Positions 43,235 through 54,220 of a stretch of DNA of 64,000 nucleotides are shown one piece after another. The notes under the pieces were generated by a model that saw only the letters and a list, made by a program, of their open reading frames with translations, was not told where the DNA came from and ran no database searches. The position numbers were made by a program, and so were the translations under genes. Numbering within the stretch: the stretch's first letter is position 1; every line of letters begins with the position of its first letter. The stretch comes from Eutreptiella sp. 'Long Island Sound 2002' (lineage: Eukaryota > Euglenozoa > Euglenophyceae > Eutreptiales > Eutreptiaceae), in assembly GCA_964036045.1 (NCBI GenBank), contig OZ038385.1:34016101-34080100 (forward strand), given 5' to 3'.

Positions 43235-44612
43235 CAAGAGGGGGGATGGGGGTTCTGTTGAGGTGCATGGGTCCCTCTAATCACCTCCCAGACTTTTAAA
43301 GCATGCTTCTGAATGAGCGAGCCCTTGGAAATCCAATTTCCTCCATACTCAGGTTGGAGCCAGCGCAGGGGTAGGCGGGCAGTGCTTGGTGCCAACAGCC
43401 GGGTTTGACGTATCCATGCCATTCCTTGGCGGAATCCATCCCATAATGCCAACATGTAAAACTTTGCATGGCGTGAACAACATTCCCATCTTATGTCCTG
43501 CATCTCACCCACAGGAAGCTTCATGTCACCAGTTTGCAGTCCAATTAATCGACAATTCAATGCAAAATTCAATGTCTTGGAAGAACCATCAAAATGGGGT
43601 CTTTTCAATGCTTCATTGGAGATGGTGAAAAAAACCACATACGACAGTATGTGGATCAGACTGCACACATCATGTATAAATAGGAACAATTACTTGATCA
43701 AACTATGCAATCAGTTCCACCCGGCCCCCGGCCTGATACTGCAGTCTCCAGACTCCACAAGTGCTCTTTGTCCAAATTATCTTAGTATCAAAGTCAGAAT
43801 CTTCATCGGTTGTTGGAGCACGAGGCAATTCAATATTCGGCTCGATTCAGAACTGTCTTCTGCATCCTCCATAGCTTCATCACTGAACCCATAGAGTCAC
43901 CATCAGAAGACCCAAATGACCGATCTGTGGACATCATCACTATTGCTATTCAAGTGGCAGGTTAGCCAAAATAAGCTTCATCGGGGCTTCCAATCACTTC
44001 AATCAGCGGGGTGCATACCACCACCTGAGTGTACATCCACCCCTAAGGATAGTATCACTGGTCATGGGGGGGGGCCTCCCCCCGCCATGTGCTTGCCCAA
44101 CTCCAAATAGGGGGCAGACACCTACAACAGGTTCCCTTCTTCTTCCATCTCAGAGGTTTACCTCCTGCTTGCGTGTTTGGTCGCCCCAAAGGTGACAGCC
44201 CCATCCCCCCCAGGGGGGTGACATGGGGGAGGGGTGTGGGGGTTATGTTCGGGATGCATAGAGCCTCCAACAAAGGAGGCCGTACTATGCTCCCACAACA
44301 TTTTGAAGTCATGGCTGTTTGAGACTGTGTCTCAGTGTCGGTCACGCCACACATTGCTGCAGTTAAACGCACAAATCCACGAGATCACAGACATAGCGGT
44401 CTGGGCTTGATTGAAGTGACTGCCTGTCCACTTTGAAGGCGGCTCCACGGAACATTCCGTGGGAAAATTTTTTCCTCGTTTCGTCACTCACAGTGGTGCC
44501 TAATTCCCCTTGCTGGTTCCATGACACAGGAGGCCCAGTGCAATGCAGCCCTCTACTGCCATTACCCCTTGGTCATGGGGCGCAGCCCGAGGCCCAGGCA
44601 GCGCTGGACGCC
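43235..44612. other. No gene recognised; possible retroelement relic on the minus strand
   Basis: The minus-strand frame 43195-43689 contains KFYMLALWDGFRQGMAWIR and RLPLRWLQPEYGGNWISKG, loosely like the region after the RT in LINEs (P..W..P...GG.....). It is too diverged to call. The rest is featureless apart from a GGGGGGG/CCCCCC block near 44065-44085. Confidence 0.3.
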
Positions 44613-45689
44613 TCAGAAAAGCAGCATGTGCAATAGGTACAGCAGCGACTGCAAGTTTGCACTGCCAACCCACCTCCGCAGGGGCCGTCGTAGCAGGATC
44701 ACCAGCAAGATCCCAAGCAGCCCAGCCCAGACTTGAGGCTGCAGATACCACCCCCTCCTGCCGCTTGCGCGCACCTGTAACATCTGCACAACAGTAGCCA
44801 GTGCACTCTGAAGCCGCACCGCAACCGACGGCGGACCTACACCAGGACGCGGCACTGCGGCGGCACGCCCCGCAACAGGAGGTGGCATACGACCCGGTGT
44901 GCCTGTGTGCTCCTCAGGCGCGGGGGTCACACGCGCGACGGGGCCAGAGCCGGCACCAGAGGGGGACTCGGTGCCACCGTCGAGCTGCCACTGGTCCACA
45001 GTCCCTTGCAGCACCAGCAGCTGCTGTGCCAAGGCCTCATGCGGGTACCCCTGCCATTTGCGGAGGTTGCGGCTGCACTCTGCATAGTCCCGAGTGGGCA
45101 GCACAAGGTGCTGCAGGCCCCAGAGCACAAGCCGCGTCCGTGAGGGCGTCGCATGCGCGTTGGCATCCGCGCCACAATCCCATTCCCGAAACACGCCGAG
45201 CGCTTCCCCCTGGCGTCCCATGTGCAGCAACAACTGCAGATGCAGCAGCAGCAGGTCCTCTGGAGCCGCTACTGCGTTATCGAAGATGTACGGCAGGAGC
45301 TCAGTGGCGGCGGCATCATTGCCGAGTTCGTGCAGGCACTGCAGTACCAGCGCCAGGCAGCGCACACGCATTGTGTGGATGGCGGCGCATGCGGGCGCAC
45401 TGGCAATAGCGTCGTGACACCAGACCGCGAGCTCAAGGCACGAGCGAAATTCGCGCTTCAGGAACAGGTGCTCTGCCGTCATGATGTCCCGTGATGCAGT
45501 GCAGCTGGTGTCGGGGTCGCTTACATTGAGCCATGGTGACAGCTGCCGCTGCATGCCCAGGCAGGTCTGTAGTGGTCGGAGATATGCGCTGTGAGCGAGC
45601 GTGTGTTCTTGCATGTGTGCATGCCCAGATGTTCCACCGCCTGCCATCACCGTCCCACACAGCTGCCATCCGGCTTCCGCGCACTGCAA
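44613..45689 (-). CDS. Tail-anchored helical-repeat protein, possibly APEM9/PEX26-type peroxin
   Basis: The longest plausible host frame in the window (358 codons). Residues 75-185 are helical and repeat-like: EHLFLKREFRSCLELAVWCH, ALVLQCLHELGNDAAATELL, LLLLHLQLLLHMGRQGEALG. A Pro/Gly/Ser-rich linker follows. A short hydrophobic segment, WAGLLGILLVILL (321-333), is followed by RRPLRRW, and the protein ends in a second hydrophobic stretch. This layout fits a tail-anchored protein such as APEM9/PEX26, which docks the PEX1-PEX6 ATPases on peroxisomes to recycle the import receptor. Sequence identity to the family is not demonstrated. The true start may be the ATG at 45554 (MQRQLSPWLN) or the one before TAEHLFLKREF. 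An upstream exon is possible. Confidence 0.45.
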   Translation of the reverse strand: MQCAEAGWQLCGTVMAGGGTSGHAHMQEHTLAHSAYLRPLQTCLGMQRQLSPWLNVSDPDTSCTASRDIMTAEHLFLKREFRSCLELAVWCHDAIASAPACAAIHTMRVRCLALVLQCLHELGNDAAATELLPYIFDNAVAAPEDLLLLHLQLLLHMGRQGEALGVFREWDCGADANAHATPSRTRLVLWGLQHLVLPTRDYAECSRNLRKWQGYPHEALAQQLLVLQGTVDQWQLDGGTESPSGAGSGPVARVTPAPEEHTGTPGRMPPPVAGRAAAVPRPGVGPPSVAVRLQSALATVVQMLQVRASGRRGWYLQPQVWAGLLGILLVILLRRPLRRWVGSANLQSLLYLLHMLLF

Positions 45690-46640
45690 AGCCCAAATAT
45701 ACCGTTGCCATTAGGACATCTCCGCAAAAACTTTCTCCAGCCCCGCCCCCCCCCTCCACTCCTTTCCCATCCGCCATTATCAGCCCATCTCCGCATGCCT
45801 TTGGACTGTGGCTGCTGGACTTTGCAGGATACTGGCAGCACCACCCACCAAGTGCAAGGGACAGCTGAAATGCTGCAAACCAACTGTGCATGTCCGCCCT
45901 GCTGCCCAGCACAGCACCTAAAAGGCGATGAAGCACATCACAAAGGGCCAACATGGGAGTGAGAGTAAGCTGCTGAGCTTTGGGACAAGTGTCTGGAGGT
46001 GTGGTGTCCATTGGCCTTCCAGGCAGAAAACCAGCAGTCAACATTGAACCCTATGTTTGCAATCTGCAATTGGGACCCCTTCAGTTGAAACTAAACTAAA
46101 CTAAAGTTCAGGACTATTGGTAGACAATGCCATGTCTGAGTGCCGCTCAGCGGCGGACCTCCTAGCGTGGAGCCTTCCCACTCTGCAGTTAACCCACTAG
46201 ACGTCACTTGCCGCAATGAAGATTATGAGGTGCCAATGGTGCCACTGAACAATGTGCTGCACGGCAACACACTGCCCCCGACTTTTCAACCTTTTTCGGG
46301 GATACGAGGGAGCTCTCATGGACTCGTCAAGGACTGCCAGGCAGGGATGCATCGGAAGGGAGGGACCCCCCCCCCCCCCCCTCCAGGGCACGCAGCCTAT
46401 GCCCAGCCACTGTCCCCCTGACAGCAAGCGCCAGCTTCAACGGCATTTGTAACTGAGAGTAATCGCCCCTAACCGCTTTGGCAACCTCCTCCAACTACCT
46501 CTACCCGCTTCTGAGGCCACCTCTAAGGCCCCTTCCCTTCTAATGCTTCCCTGCTGCCAGGCCATACCTAGGCCATACCGAGGCTGGCACAAATGAATGA
46601 GCACCCCCCTTGCCCCATGCAGCAGGGCTCGCCCTTGCAG
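45690..46640. other. Region upstream of the tail-anchored protein gene
   Basis: No second gene is supportable. It may hold the promoter or a first exon of the minus-strand gene (a minus frame here reads MATVYLGFAVRGSRMAAVWD). An 18-C run lies at 46366-46383. Confidence 0.3.
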
Positions 46641-47215
46641 CACTGGGGGGAATCCTTGCACTGCGCGCTACTTTTAGACTATGTTCCCCCTGAAGAGCCC
46701 CCATGCACCCCCCTTGGAGACACCCTCAGAATTGGGTGACCCAGACTGCCCCAGCTCAAGAAAGTTGCAAACTACCTTCCCTTCACATAACGCACATCAT
46801 GCACAATTGGAAAAGCCATGAACAGCGCATTGGTGTCCTTGAAACCTTCTGTTGTACACTGTCCAATTCGGTGAATCCTCATCGCCGACGTTGAACTCCA
46901 CCAAGGATGCATCCGCGGCCTTCTTATATTGGTACTGCCCTTTTAGGTCCTAAAGTGGTGACGTACCATGGTTTTAACGATAATTTTTTTTTTGGCCCGG
47001 TTTCCTCAACATCACCGGAAGGTTGAAGGCCCACAGTTGGGCCGACTGGCTACATCATCCCTGCCTTCTCAGGGTCTCCATGGTGGGAAGAAATCGACGT
47101 AGAAAAAGACTGGATGTGCTGGAAATGAGCAAAACGGTAGAAATGGGTGAAATAGGGTGAAAATCCAAAAATGCCATATCCCCAATACATGAGAACCTAC
47201 TACCACCAAAGCACG
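46640..47215 (+). repeat. Block of dispersed repeats (3'-flank repeat copy 2, satellite unit, GGTGAAA repeat)
   Basis: In order: the GGGGGGAATCCTTGCACTGC family (46645-46880); one diverged satellite unit (CCCGGTTTCCTCAACATCAC to CCTGCCTTCTCAGGGTC, 46996-47090); and the GAAATGGGTGAAATAGGGTG repeat (47110-47190). The same modules occur at 59.8-60.9 kb and around 42.0-42.7 kb, in different order. Confidence 0.7.
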
Positions 47216-47930
47216 CAACCCCGGGGGCGTCTCTCAAATGTTGCGCTGGTCGCCCGCGGCCACCTTCAGCTGGAAGAGTGCCCTCTCCCCCTCACCTATC
47301 CACCCAACATGGTCGCCGGCGGCTCCCTTGGGACACGCCGCTGACGGTGGCCTTCTGCCTGCGTGCCCAGATGACCTGCTGGTCTCTGTCATTGACCCTC
47401 ATGGAGTGTCACCAACACAGAACCACAAGCTCCACAGCTGCTTCAGGTCAAATTTGCTCATTGGGTGGCCATGCCCCATTTGCTCTCGTTGTAGTTGCTC
47501 GTTAGCCCTCATAGTGTACACCATGGTGTAGGGGATGTCTTGAGGGGTTGTGTGAGCACAACTCAGAGTCGGCGTGGGGGCGCATGTTGACTGCGAAGAG
47601 AAAGCTTTTGGTGTAACCGCCTGAGGCGTCTCACACGGTGATGGTGCCAACCAACAAGGAGCATCGGTTGGTGATTTTGGCGGGTAGCATGGATTCATGT
47701 CCCACCAAGCGTCCCAGCATGGTGGCCGCCACATCCATCACCCTCCCCTTCTCTTGCAGGGATAGTTCCCCCACCCTATATTGGGCTTACGGGGCTGGGG
47801 TAGTAGTTGGCTTGCAAAGCCTTCAAAGTCCATGGCTAGCTGCGTGAAAGAGGCATGCTAGTGGACTTGTGGCTCCTCCAGTGGGGCGTACTGCGGTGGT
47901 GGCCATTCTAGGGCCGTCAGCCACTCCGGA
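47216..47930. other. No gene recognised
   Basis: Both strands carry frames of 75-111 codons, one on the minus strand reading MGHGHPMSKFDLKQLWSLWF. None has a family I can name. The stretch could be a transposase N-terminal region. Confidence 0.3.
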
Positions 47931-47931
47931 C

Positions 47932-48305
47932 TCACTGGGGCTAGCCCCGGACACCTTGCTGGTAGCCCCGGACACCCCGGGGCTAGCCCCGGACACCCCG
48001 CGGGTAGCCCCGGACTCCCCGGGGCTATCCTTAGACACCCCGGGGCTAGCCTTGGACACACCGGGGCTAACCCCGAACACCCTATGGGTAGCCCTGGGCT
48101 CCCCGGGGCTAGCACCGGACACCCCGGGGGTAGCCATGGACTCCCCGGGGCTAGCCCCGGACACACCGGGGCTAACCCCAGACACCCCGGGGATAACCCC
48201 GGACACCGCGGGGGTAGTCCCGGACACCCCGGGTGTAGCCCCGGAACCCCCGGGGCTTGGCCTCGACACCCCGAGAGTAGCTTTGGACTCCCCGGGGGCT
48301 AGGAT
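47932..48305 (+). repeat. 21-bp minisatellite, about 18 units
   Basis: Unit TAGCCCCGGACACCCCGGGGC repeats at exactly 21-bp steps (for example 47942, 47963, 47984), with alternating variants. Since 21 is a multiple of three, the array stays open on both strands (plus PDTPGLA, minus GVSGASP repeats). Open frames across it are therefore not evidence of a gene. Confidence 0.9.
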
Positions 48306-48599
48306 CTTGGCGAAGAACTCTGCCCCCCCCCCCCCTTCTGGTCTCATGGGAGCAGTTTCGTGGACTCCTGGTTGTCTGGCACCCAGTACTACAGGATGTG
48401 CATGAGCTCCTTGCACCCCTTCCGGCATCGAGTATCCTGAACCATCCCACTCACAATGACCACATGGGCGGAGACGAGCCCACACAATTTCTCATGCCCC
48501 GCCCCCCCCAGTACACACGTCATTGGTGTCCTCCATTCTGTCGTTCATATGAGTGCATCGGTGCATAGTGTGCTTTTGTGTTGTGTTGCATTTTGTTGT

Positions 48600-48735
48600 G
48601 CCTTTTTTGTGTTGTGTTGTGTTGTGTTGTGTTGTGTTGTGTTGTGTTGTGTTGTGTTGTGTTGTGTTGTGTTGTGTTGTGTTGTGTTGTGTTGTGTTGT
48701 GTTGTGTGTTGTGTTGTGTTGTGTTGTGTTGTGCT
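48600..48735 (+). repeat. (TGTTG)n pentanucleotide array
   Basis: About 26 units of TGTTG with one TGTGTTG irregularity near 48706. It directly precedes the 301-bp tandem repeat. A second array of the same unit at 54117-54220 directly follows a copy of that repeat. Confidence 0.95.
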
Positions 48736-48736
48736 C

Positions 48737-49425
48737 TACCGGACGTGCGGCGACCACAATACATCAAAGCATGGCAATAGTCAAAGAGCGCGTGTTCCCA
48801 ACTTCTTCTGCACTTGTTGCACACAGTCTCAGTAAGTTCCAAAGACCGTATGTGGTGTTGTACCCAATGCATATCGTTGGACATAGAGGGAGGGCGGGTG
48901 GGTGGAGTATTTGTGCACACTGGCTCACAAAGAAATTTTGTATGCACACAAGGGAATATTGGTTACATACTGCCGTTTCATTCTCGCTCTCTGCATGCCC
49001 CTTGAGCCGAACTTTCGTTCCTTCGGAACTTCAGTTCTACCGGACGTGCAGCGAGCGCAATACATCAAAGCATGGCAATAGTCAATCACAGAGCGCGTGT
49101 TCCCAACTTCTTCTGCACTTGTTGCACACAGTCTCAGTAAGTTCCAAAGACCGTATGTGGTGTTGTACCCAATGCATATCGTTGGACATAGAGGGAGGGC
49201 GGGTGGGTGGAGTATTTGTGCACACTGGCTCACAAAGAAATTTTGTATGCACACAAGGGAATATTGGTTACATACTGCCGTTTCATTCTCGCTCTCTGCA
49301 TGCCCCTTGAGCCGAACTTTCGTTCCTTCGGAACTTCAGTTCTACCGGACGTGCAGCGAGCGCAATACATCAAAGCATGGCAATAGTCAATCACAGAGCG
49401 CGTGTTCCCACCTTCTTGTGCACCC
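48737..49425 (+). repeat. 301/305-bp tandem repeat, about 2.3 copies
   Basis: Units start TACCGGACGTGC at 48737, 49038 and 49343. Units 1 and 2 are nearly identical, apart from AATCAC inserted after AATAGTC and a few changes. The third diverges after about 80 bp. Each unit ends TTCGTTCCTTCGGAACTTCA, a small palindrome. A partial copy with the same end is at 53983-54117. Confidence 0.9.
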
Positions 49426-50183
49426 GTTGCTCACATAATGCAAGCGAGCGGATGCAAGCCATTAATGACCTACGGTATGCATTTTTTCAAATCCAATTTA
49501 CACATATATTTTGGACCCGGGGGAGTACGCTGAAAACGGTAATAAATAGCATCCAACGCCGGAAGTTCAACATGTGGTGGCTTGCGGGAATCACAGGCAT
49601 GAATTTTTACAGCATTAAGAAAACATCTGCACTTGTACGCATTTTTGGGCCGCAAAAATCTGAAGTAGTTGCCCTTCGAAATGTTCGCCGTAACCCTTTG
49701 GTCACTCTGTGTAACCTATGGTACATAGCATGTAGCGCATGCGCCTTCTTATGATTGACAGGATGCAGGCGTGTGCGCGCGCATGAGTGTGCAAACGGTC
49801 TATATCTATGGATAAGGTCTGACGGAACACATAGCACAGAATTCCAGATGGACGGCGCTACACTTACTCTACCTGCAGGGCCCAGACCCCCAGCCGCCGA
49901 ATGTTGTGGCACATCCTGTGTTCCTTTTCTGCCATCCCTTTGGCCGTCCCTGTCATCGTATAGCTCGTCGTCAGGAACCAAAAGACCGGTACTCTTGAGC
50001 TGTTCCAGCACTTTCGGGAACAATGCGGACGCCGGGCGACCACCTTTTATTTGCTGCAGCGAGTAGATGAGATCTTGGAGCGCCAAGTCAATCATTTTTC
50101 GCCTGTGCGCACCAATGCCTGGTAGGCATGATACATCAACAGTCAGTTGACGAAATGCAGACAATTGTGACCGCGCATCAGCT

Positions 50184-51029
50184 TTAGTCATTCTTTGTGC
50201 TGCGATTTTTCCCATGGGCTTCCGGCAGCGCGACCACCCTAGCAGATCCTGTAATAGCCGCGCGCGACGCCGATGGTGCCGCCGATCCCGCTTTGCTGAG
50301 TCCTTTTCGCACTCCCGGCGACCATAGCCGGTACGTCGTCCCCGGCACATCTTGCCATTGCGGGAGGTCTGATGCGGACAAACATGGTGTTGGCAGTGGG
50401 CCTCCTTTTTCGAATTTCCGCGTTGGTGGCACATCCGTGTACAGGCGCAAGATAGACGTGTTGTGCCATCCGCCCCATTCCAACAGCACATATTGTCTGG
50501 CGCCAAGGCGTTTAAGTTGGGCTGCCCCAAAGCGACGCCACGAGTGCCAACGCACAAAGTTGTTATTTGAGCCTGCGCGCATGGCCATTTCTTTGATGAG
50601 CGAGTGCAGGCACGTTTTTCCGGCAATCCATGTGGGCTTGTTTGGATGGAATCCGTGCTTGGCGTGTAGCATTCCCAGAAATTCACCCCATTGTTTGGTT
50701 CATGGACCGCACATTTCCGAACACATTCTGGAGCGACCTTTGGCCCCTCTCCACATGATGACACCGTCCGTATAGTATACTGATATGGCTTCTTTCCCCT
50801 ACGGCCCAAAAGATGTTGAGATCGCCGCCATCGCCGTGAGCTCCCAATCTTCAAATGATTTTGCGACCGCACACAACTCACGGAGGGCGTCTGTGTTGCC
50901 CCACACCTTTCCTTGTTGGCCGACGTTGGTTGTGAACTTATCCACGGCGGAGACCAGCATCCAGTCGCTTGCTTGCATTGTGGGCTCAATCCAGCGCAAC
51001 TTTTCGAGGAAAGCAGACCTCAGAGACAT
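50184..51029 (-). pseudogene. Tyrosine recombinase of a Crypton- or DIRS-like element, two in-frame stops
   Basis: One minus-strand frame from 51029 to 50184 carries a tyrosine-recombinase catalytic core, interrupted by two stops between SFGP and LHAKHGFHPN. The core reads FVRWHSWRRFGAAQ, LKRLGARQYV, LEWGGWHNTS and ILRLYTDVP. This gives the H-x-x-R box (His43, Arg46 of the second segment), the Trp/His position (GGW, Trp69) and the nucleophile Tyr78 nine residues later. These enzymes cut and rejoin DNA through a 3'-phosphotyrosine. The N-terminal part (RSAFLEKLRWIEPTMQASDW) is helical, as in core-binding domains. A longer minus frame (49607-50230, AFRQLTVDVSCLPGIG, QIKGGRPASALFPKVLEQL) may continue the protein after a frameshift. 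No RT or terminal repeats were found. Confidence 0.6.
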
Positions 51030-51754
51030 TGTTTGATTCCAGAGCTACTAGCAGCTGATCTCACCAATGACAAGAGGTACTCATTGAGTGCCTCTCGATC
51101 GGTGATGCCGGGTCATTTGCGCTTGAACCTCGCCATCCTGCGCAACGCCTCCAGGTATGACAATCACGTGCCTTCCGCGAAGCTACAGAAGGCCGTAGCT
51201 GCACACAATGCTATGTACCCATTTGAAGCCTCGTAGTCAAGCTGTTGCACAGCTGCAATCAACTTCCACTGCTCATCCTCGGGGCCAATGTCACTGGCGC
51301 CAGGGGGTTTGGATTGGGTGCACCAAACTTCGTCACACTCTCGTGCGACATTGTGTTCCGTGCAATCCTAGTGGGCCACCTTTGGTTTTGCGGCTGGCGC
51401 CCCGTGGCCAAAGCTCCCGCATGGCGTATTTGGAGCACGACCACAATTTACCAAATCACCGGACGTTTTGCCGCGGACATGCGGCTCTGCTTTGACCCAT
51501 ACAATGTCGGCGCCCCAAACGCATCCTTGGTGCTTTCAAAAACTTTGGCATAATCTACAGACGGTTGCGACACACGGTGTTTACCATGTCCTTGTCCATA
51601 AGAGGAAGTGGAACTGGTATGTCCTGCACTGAGGCGTCTGAGGATGACCCGGATTGACGGCGCCCTCGAAATCTAGACCACTCGTGCTCCTTTTTACCAA
51701 CGCTTTTTGCCTCCTTCTGTTTGCGACGTTTTTCTCACTGCTTGAGATTTTTGT
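51030..51754. other. No gene recognised
   Basis: Short frames on both strands (for example plus HLWFCGWRPVAKAPAWRIW at 51380-51425) have no known family. The stretch may be the 5' part of the tyrosine-recombinase element. Confidence 0.3.
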
Positions 51755-51982
51755 GACGCTCCTTGGGGGAATGTTTGCCCGGCGCGCGCCCGGCGCGCGC
51801 CCGGCGCGCGCCCGGCGCGCTACTTTTGTATTAACTATCCCGACTTCAGCCCCAGATTTACCCTCCCATGGAGAAGCCCCCCAAGTAGACCACGTTGCAC
51901 TGCACACCTTCCCTACAAAGCACGTTGCAAAATAAAGCAATATCTGTGACTTCAACCACTCCAAATGTCATTTGTGTTGCAC
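51755..51982 (+). repeat. Dispersed repeat with (CCGGCGCGCG)n cluster, copy 1
   Basis: GGGGGAATGTTTGCC, then a cluster of CCGGCGCGCG/CCCGGCGCGC units (51778-51821), then CTACTTTTGTATTAACTATC, TCCCTACAAAGCACGTTGC and CTCCAAATGTCATTTGT. The same order occurs at 59440-59640 with a shorter cluster. In transposase sense (minus) it is the sequence immediately after the zinc-finger stop codon. Confidence 0.75.
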
Positions 51983-52447
51983 TTAACAAACAACATTGGT
52001 CCCACAAGTGTGGGTGTCAATACATTCATTACAATAGTGCTCCTTACACTCATCACAAACTGCGACGGTGGAGCGCCTTTGGCAACACAAAACACACACT
52101 TCCGCCTCATCCTCTGCCTCATCTTGCGTGGCGGCCGAGTTGCTTTGGTCAGTCCAAACCTGAGGCGGGACATGCTCCCATGGTCCGTAGGGGGGGTGAC
52201 GGACTTGCCTTCGGATGCAAAACTGAGTGAAATGCAACAAAATGCGGACTGACTGGTGCAACTCATTGGGGCCGCCACGCCAGATGTTCCTAACCAAACC
52301 CCAATGCCACAACCGAGCAAACAGCTGCTCAATGCGTGCCCTGTACCACCCATGGACATCGTTGTAACCTTGTTGGCGGGCTGTCAAAGTGCCATTCTTT
52401 CTTCCAATGAATGGCACAATGACATGAATCCGGCCTTTATAAGCGCC
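51983..52447 (-). pseudogene. Harbinger/IS5-like DDE transposase C-terminus with cysteine-rich zinc-finger-like tail, copy 1
   Basis: The minus strand reads GAYKGRIHVIVPFIG, GTLTARQQGYND and WYRARIEQLFARLWHWGLVR. This fits the last catalytic block of PIF/Harbinger-type transposases: DG.Y....(V)..P(F/Y).......LT..Q..(Y/F)N....R.R(I/V)E..(F)(G/A)RL. After CIRRQVRHPPYGPWEHVP comes an acidic linker and CVLCCQRRSTVAVCDECKEH, YCNECIDTHTC. This is a cysteine-rich tail with CxxC pairs that could bind two zinc ions. The earlier catalytic Asp blocks are absent; upstream sequence turns into the 170-bp satellite. The piece could be a last exon or a truncated copy. Confidence 0.55.
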
Positions 52448-52677
52448 ATCATGGCCCCCAACTTCAAAATCAAAGAAATCCTGTGAAATGCGTCATAAAG
52501 AATGGAAAATGGGGACAATGGTTGAAAGGATTCAACCTGTCGGCCCATCGAATCTCTTGAACAACATGGTTAAGGTATTCGCGAGCACGGGCAACACTCT
52601 GCCGCCAGGCAACCTCCGAACCTTCTGCGTGAGACATGAAAGCACCGCTCTCTGCCGGTGGGGTGTGTTTCATCCAG

Positions 52678-52920
52678 TCAAAACCTACGCCGGGGGTCAC
52701 CATGATGCACCACGCAACAAAGCGTGGATTCAAAGATTGTCCCGGTTTCCTCAATAGCACCGGACGGTTGGGGCCCAAAAGAGGGCGGAAATGCTACATC
52801 ACCCCTGCATTCTCGGGGGTCCCCAACAAAGGGAACAAAATCGGAAGTCAAAACCTACGCCGGGGGTCACCATGATGCAGCACGCAACGAAGCGTGGATT
52901 CAAAGATTGTCCTAAGTGCG
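52678..52920 (+). repeat. 170-bp satellite, about 1.4 copies (with transposase copy 1)
   Basis: CAAAACCTACGCCGGGGGTC starts at 52679 and 52849 (period 170). Each unit contains CAAAGCGTGGATTCAAAGAT, CCTCAATAGCACCGGA, AGAGGGCGGAAATGCTAC and CCCCTGCATTCTCGGGGGTC. It is related to the 104-bp satellite. The same unit lies beside transposase copy 2 at 60.6-60.9 kb. Confidence 0.8.
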
Positions 52921-52975
52921 CCCCTTAGCGCACCCCCTAAAAGGTCACCGGTGGGGCACGGGTCCAAAAAGATGC

Positions 52976-53018
52976 CCGGCGCGCGCCCGGCGCGCGCCCG
53001 GCGCGCGCCCGGCGCGCT
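52976..53018. repeat. (CCGGCGCGCG)n cluster
   Basis: Four tandem CCCGGCGCGC-type decamers. Flanks GGTCACCGGTGGGGC and AAAAAGATGCCCGG match the flanks of the shorter cluster at 61119-61140, so the decamers expanded inside a dispersed repeat. Confidence 0.85.
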
Positions 53019-53982
53019 AACGTTCCCCCCTTGAGACACATCTTCGCGCCGTCTTCCGACCGGATGATGAGATCCCACACTTCGGCAGCCAATTCCCACC
53101 CAGAAATTTCACTGGGGGGCGGGGCATAAGGACTGTCGGACCTTGGCAATCATCCGGCGCAACCGTTGTGCCCACCGCGACGATCCTCCACACTTTTGGA
53201 CTGCCCGTGCATTAGCTTTATTCATAGCATACGCCGGTGGAACTTCAGAATTAGCGGCAAAACCAAGAGCTCCATGACTACCACTCACCGCATCCGTGTG
53301 CCCATTATCCAAGGATCGCGCATGGGCATCGAGCTGCATCGGCGCTGCACCCTGTGGGTCGTACGCCTCCAGCAAAGAACGCGCCAGCACATTATGACGT
53401 TTGGGCTGTGTCTGGGCACCTTGCAGCAAATCAAAGAAGACAAAAGCCGCCTGCGAGTGCTCTGGTGTGAGGTCAAACCGCGTTACATCTACTCCCCATT
53501 GCATGGATGCCGCATATAGAAATACAATAAAATTGGAATTGAAAATGGGCACTCCCAACAATGAGCGAAATAACATGGAGCACTTGGATGTAGTCAGCCG
53601 ACGGGAGCTAGTCCAATGCAAGTACCCAACATCCAGTACCGCTTAGGCAGTATCCAAAGGGACTTCTTCCACCAAAGAGGGTTGCTCCAACCAGGCACCG
53701 TCACGACACGACATCTTCAACAAGCAGTTTTTTCCCATTCCCACACATCTCCAGGCGGTCACTTCATGGGCGTGTTGGATGTCTTGCCACCAACTCTCTA
53801 TTGACCATGTCATTGTTCCCTCGAATTTGTACGCGGAGTATGGCCATCAGCAGGTCTTCCGGAAGTCTGCATATCCACAGGCAAAGCCGGAGGAACATCT
53901 CCGGCGGCAGGACCAGCAGGCGGCGCTTGACGCGGAAGCACAGTGCCCGCTTGTCTACTTTGGCTATGATCCTCAATACTCA
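53019..53982. other. No gene recognised; one moderately long minus frame
   Basis: The minus frame 53109-53621 (170 codons; WGVDVTRFDLTPEHSQAAF, RHNVLARSLLEAYDP, RWAQRLRRMIAKVRQSL) has balanced composition and may be a transposon relic. I do not recognise it. Confidence 0.3.
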
Positions 53983-54220
53983 TGAGGAGTATTTGTGCAC
54001 ACTGGCTCACAAAGAAATTTTCTATGTACACAAGGGAACATTGGTTACACACTGTCGTTTCATTCTCGCTCCCTGCACGCCCTCTAAGCAGAACTTTCGT
54101 TCCTTCGGAACTTCAGTTGTGTTGTGTTGTGTTGTGTTGTGTTGTGTTGTGTTGTGTTGTGTTGTGTTGTGTTGTGTTGTGTTGTGTTGTGTTGTGTCGT
54201 GCTGTGTTGTGTTGTGTGGG
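53983..54220 (+). repeat. Partial 301-bp repeat unit joined to a (TGTTG)n array
   Basis: 53983-54117 matches the second half of the 301-bp unit (GAGTATTTGTGCACACTGGC to CCTTCGGAACTTCAG). It is followed at once by about 21 TGTTG units (54117-54220) containing TGTCG and TGCTG variants. Confidence 0.9.

Noticed and set aside
47823-48485. 220-codon minus and 178-codon plus frames
   Set aside because: Both are kept open by a 21-bp minisatellite whose length is a multiple of three.
48492-49310. Long plus and minus frames with CVVL or TQHN repeats
   Set aside because: Produced by the (TGTTG)n array.
49607-50989. 460-codon minus-strand open frame
   Set aside because: Its first two thirds lie in a different frame from a readable tyrosine-recombinase core and have Arg/Cys/His-rich composition. 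Only the last part (from about 50230) may be coding.
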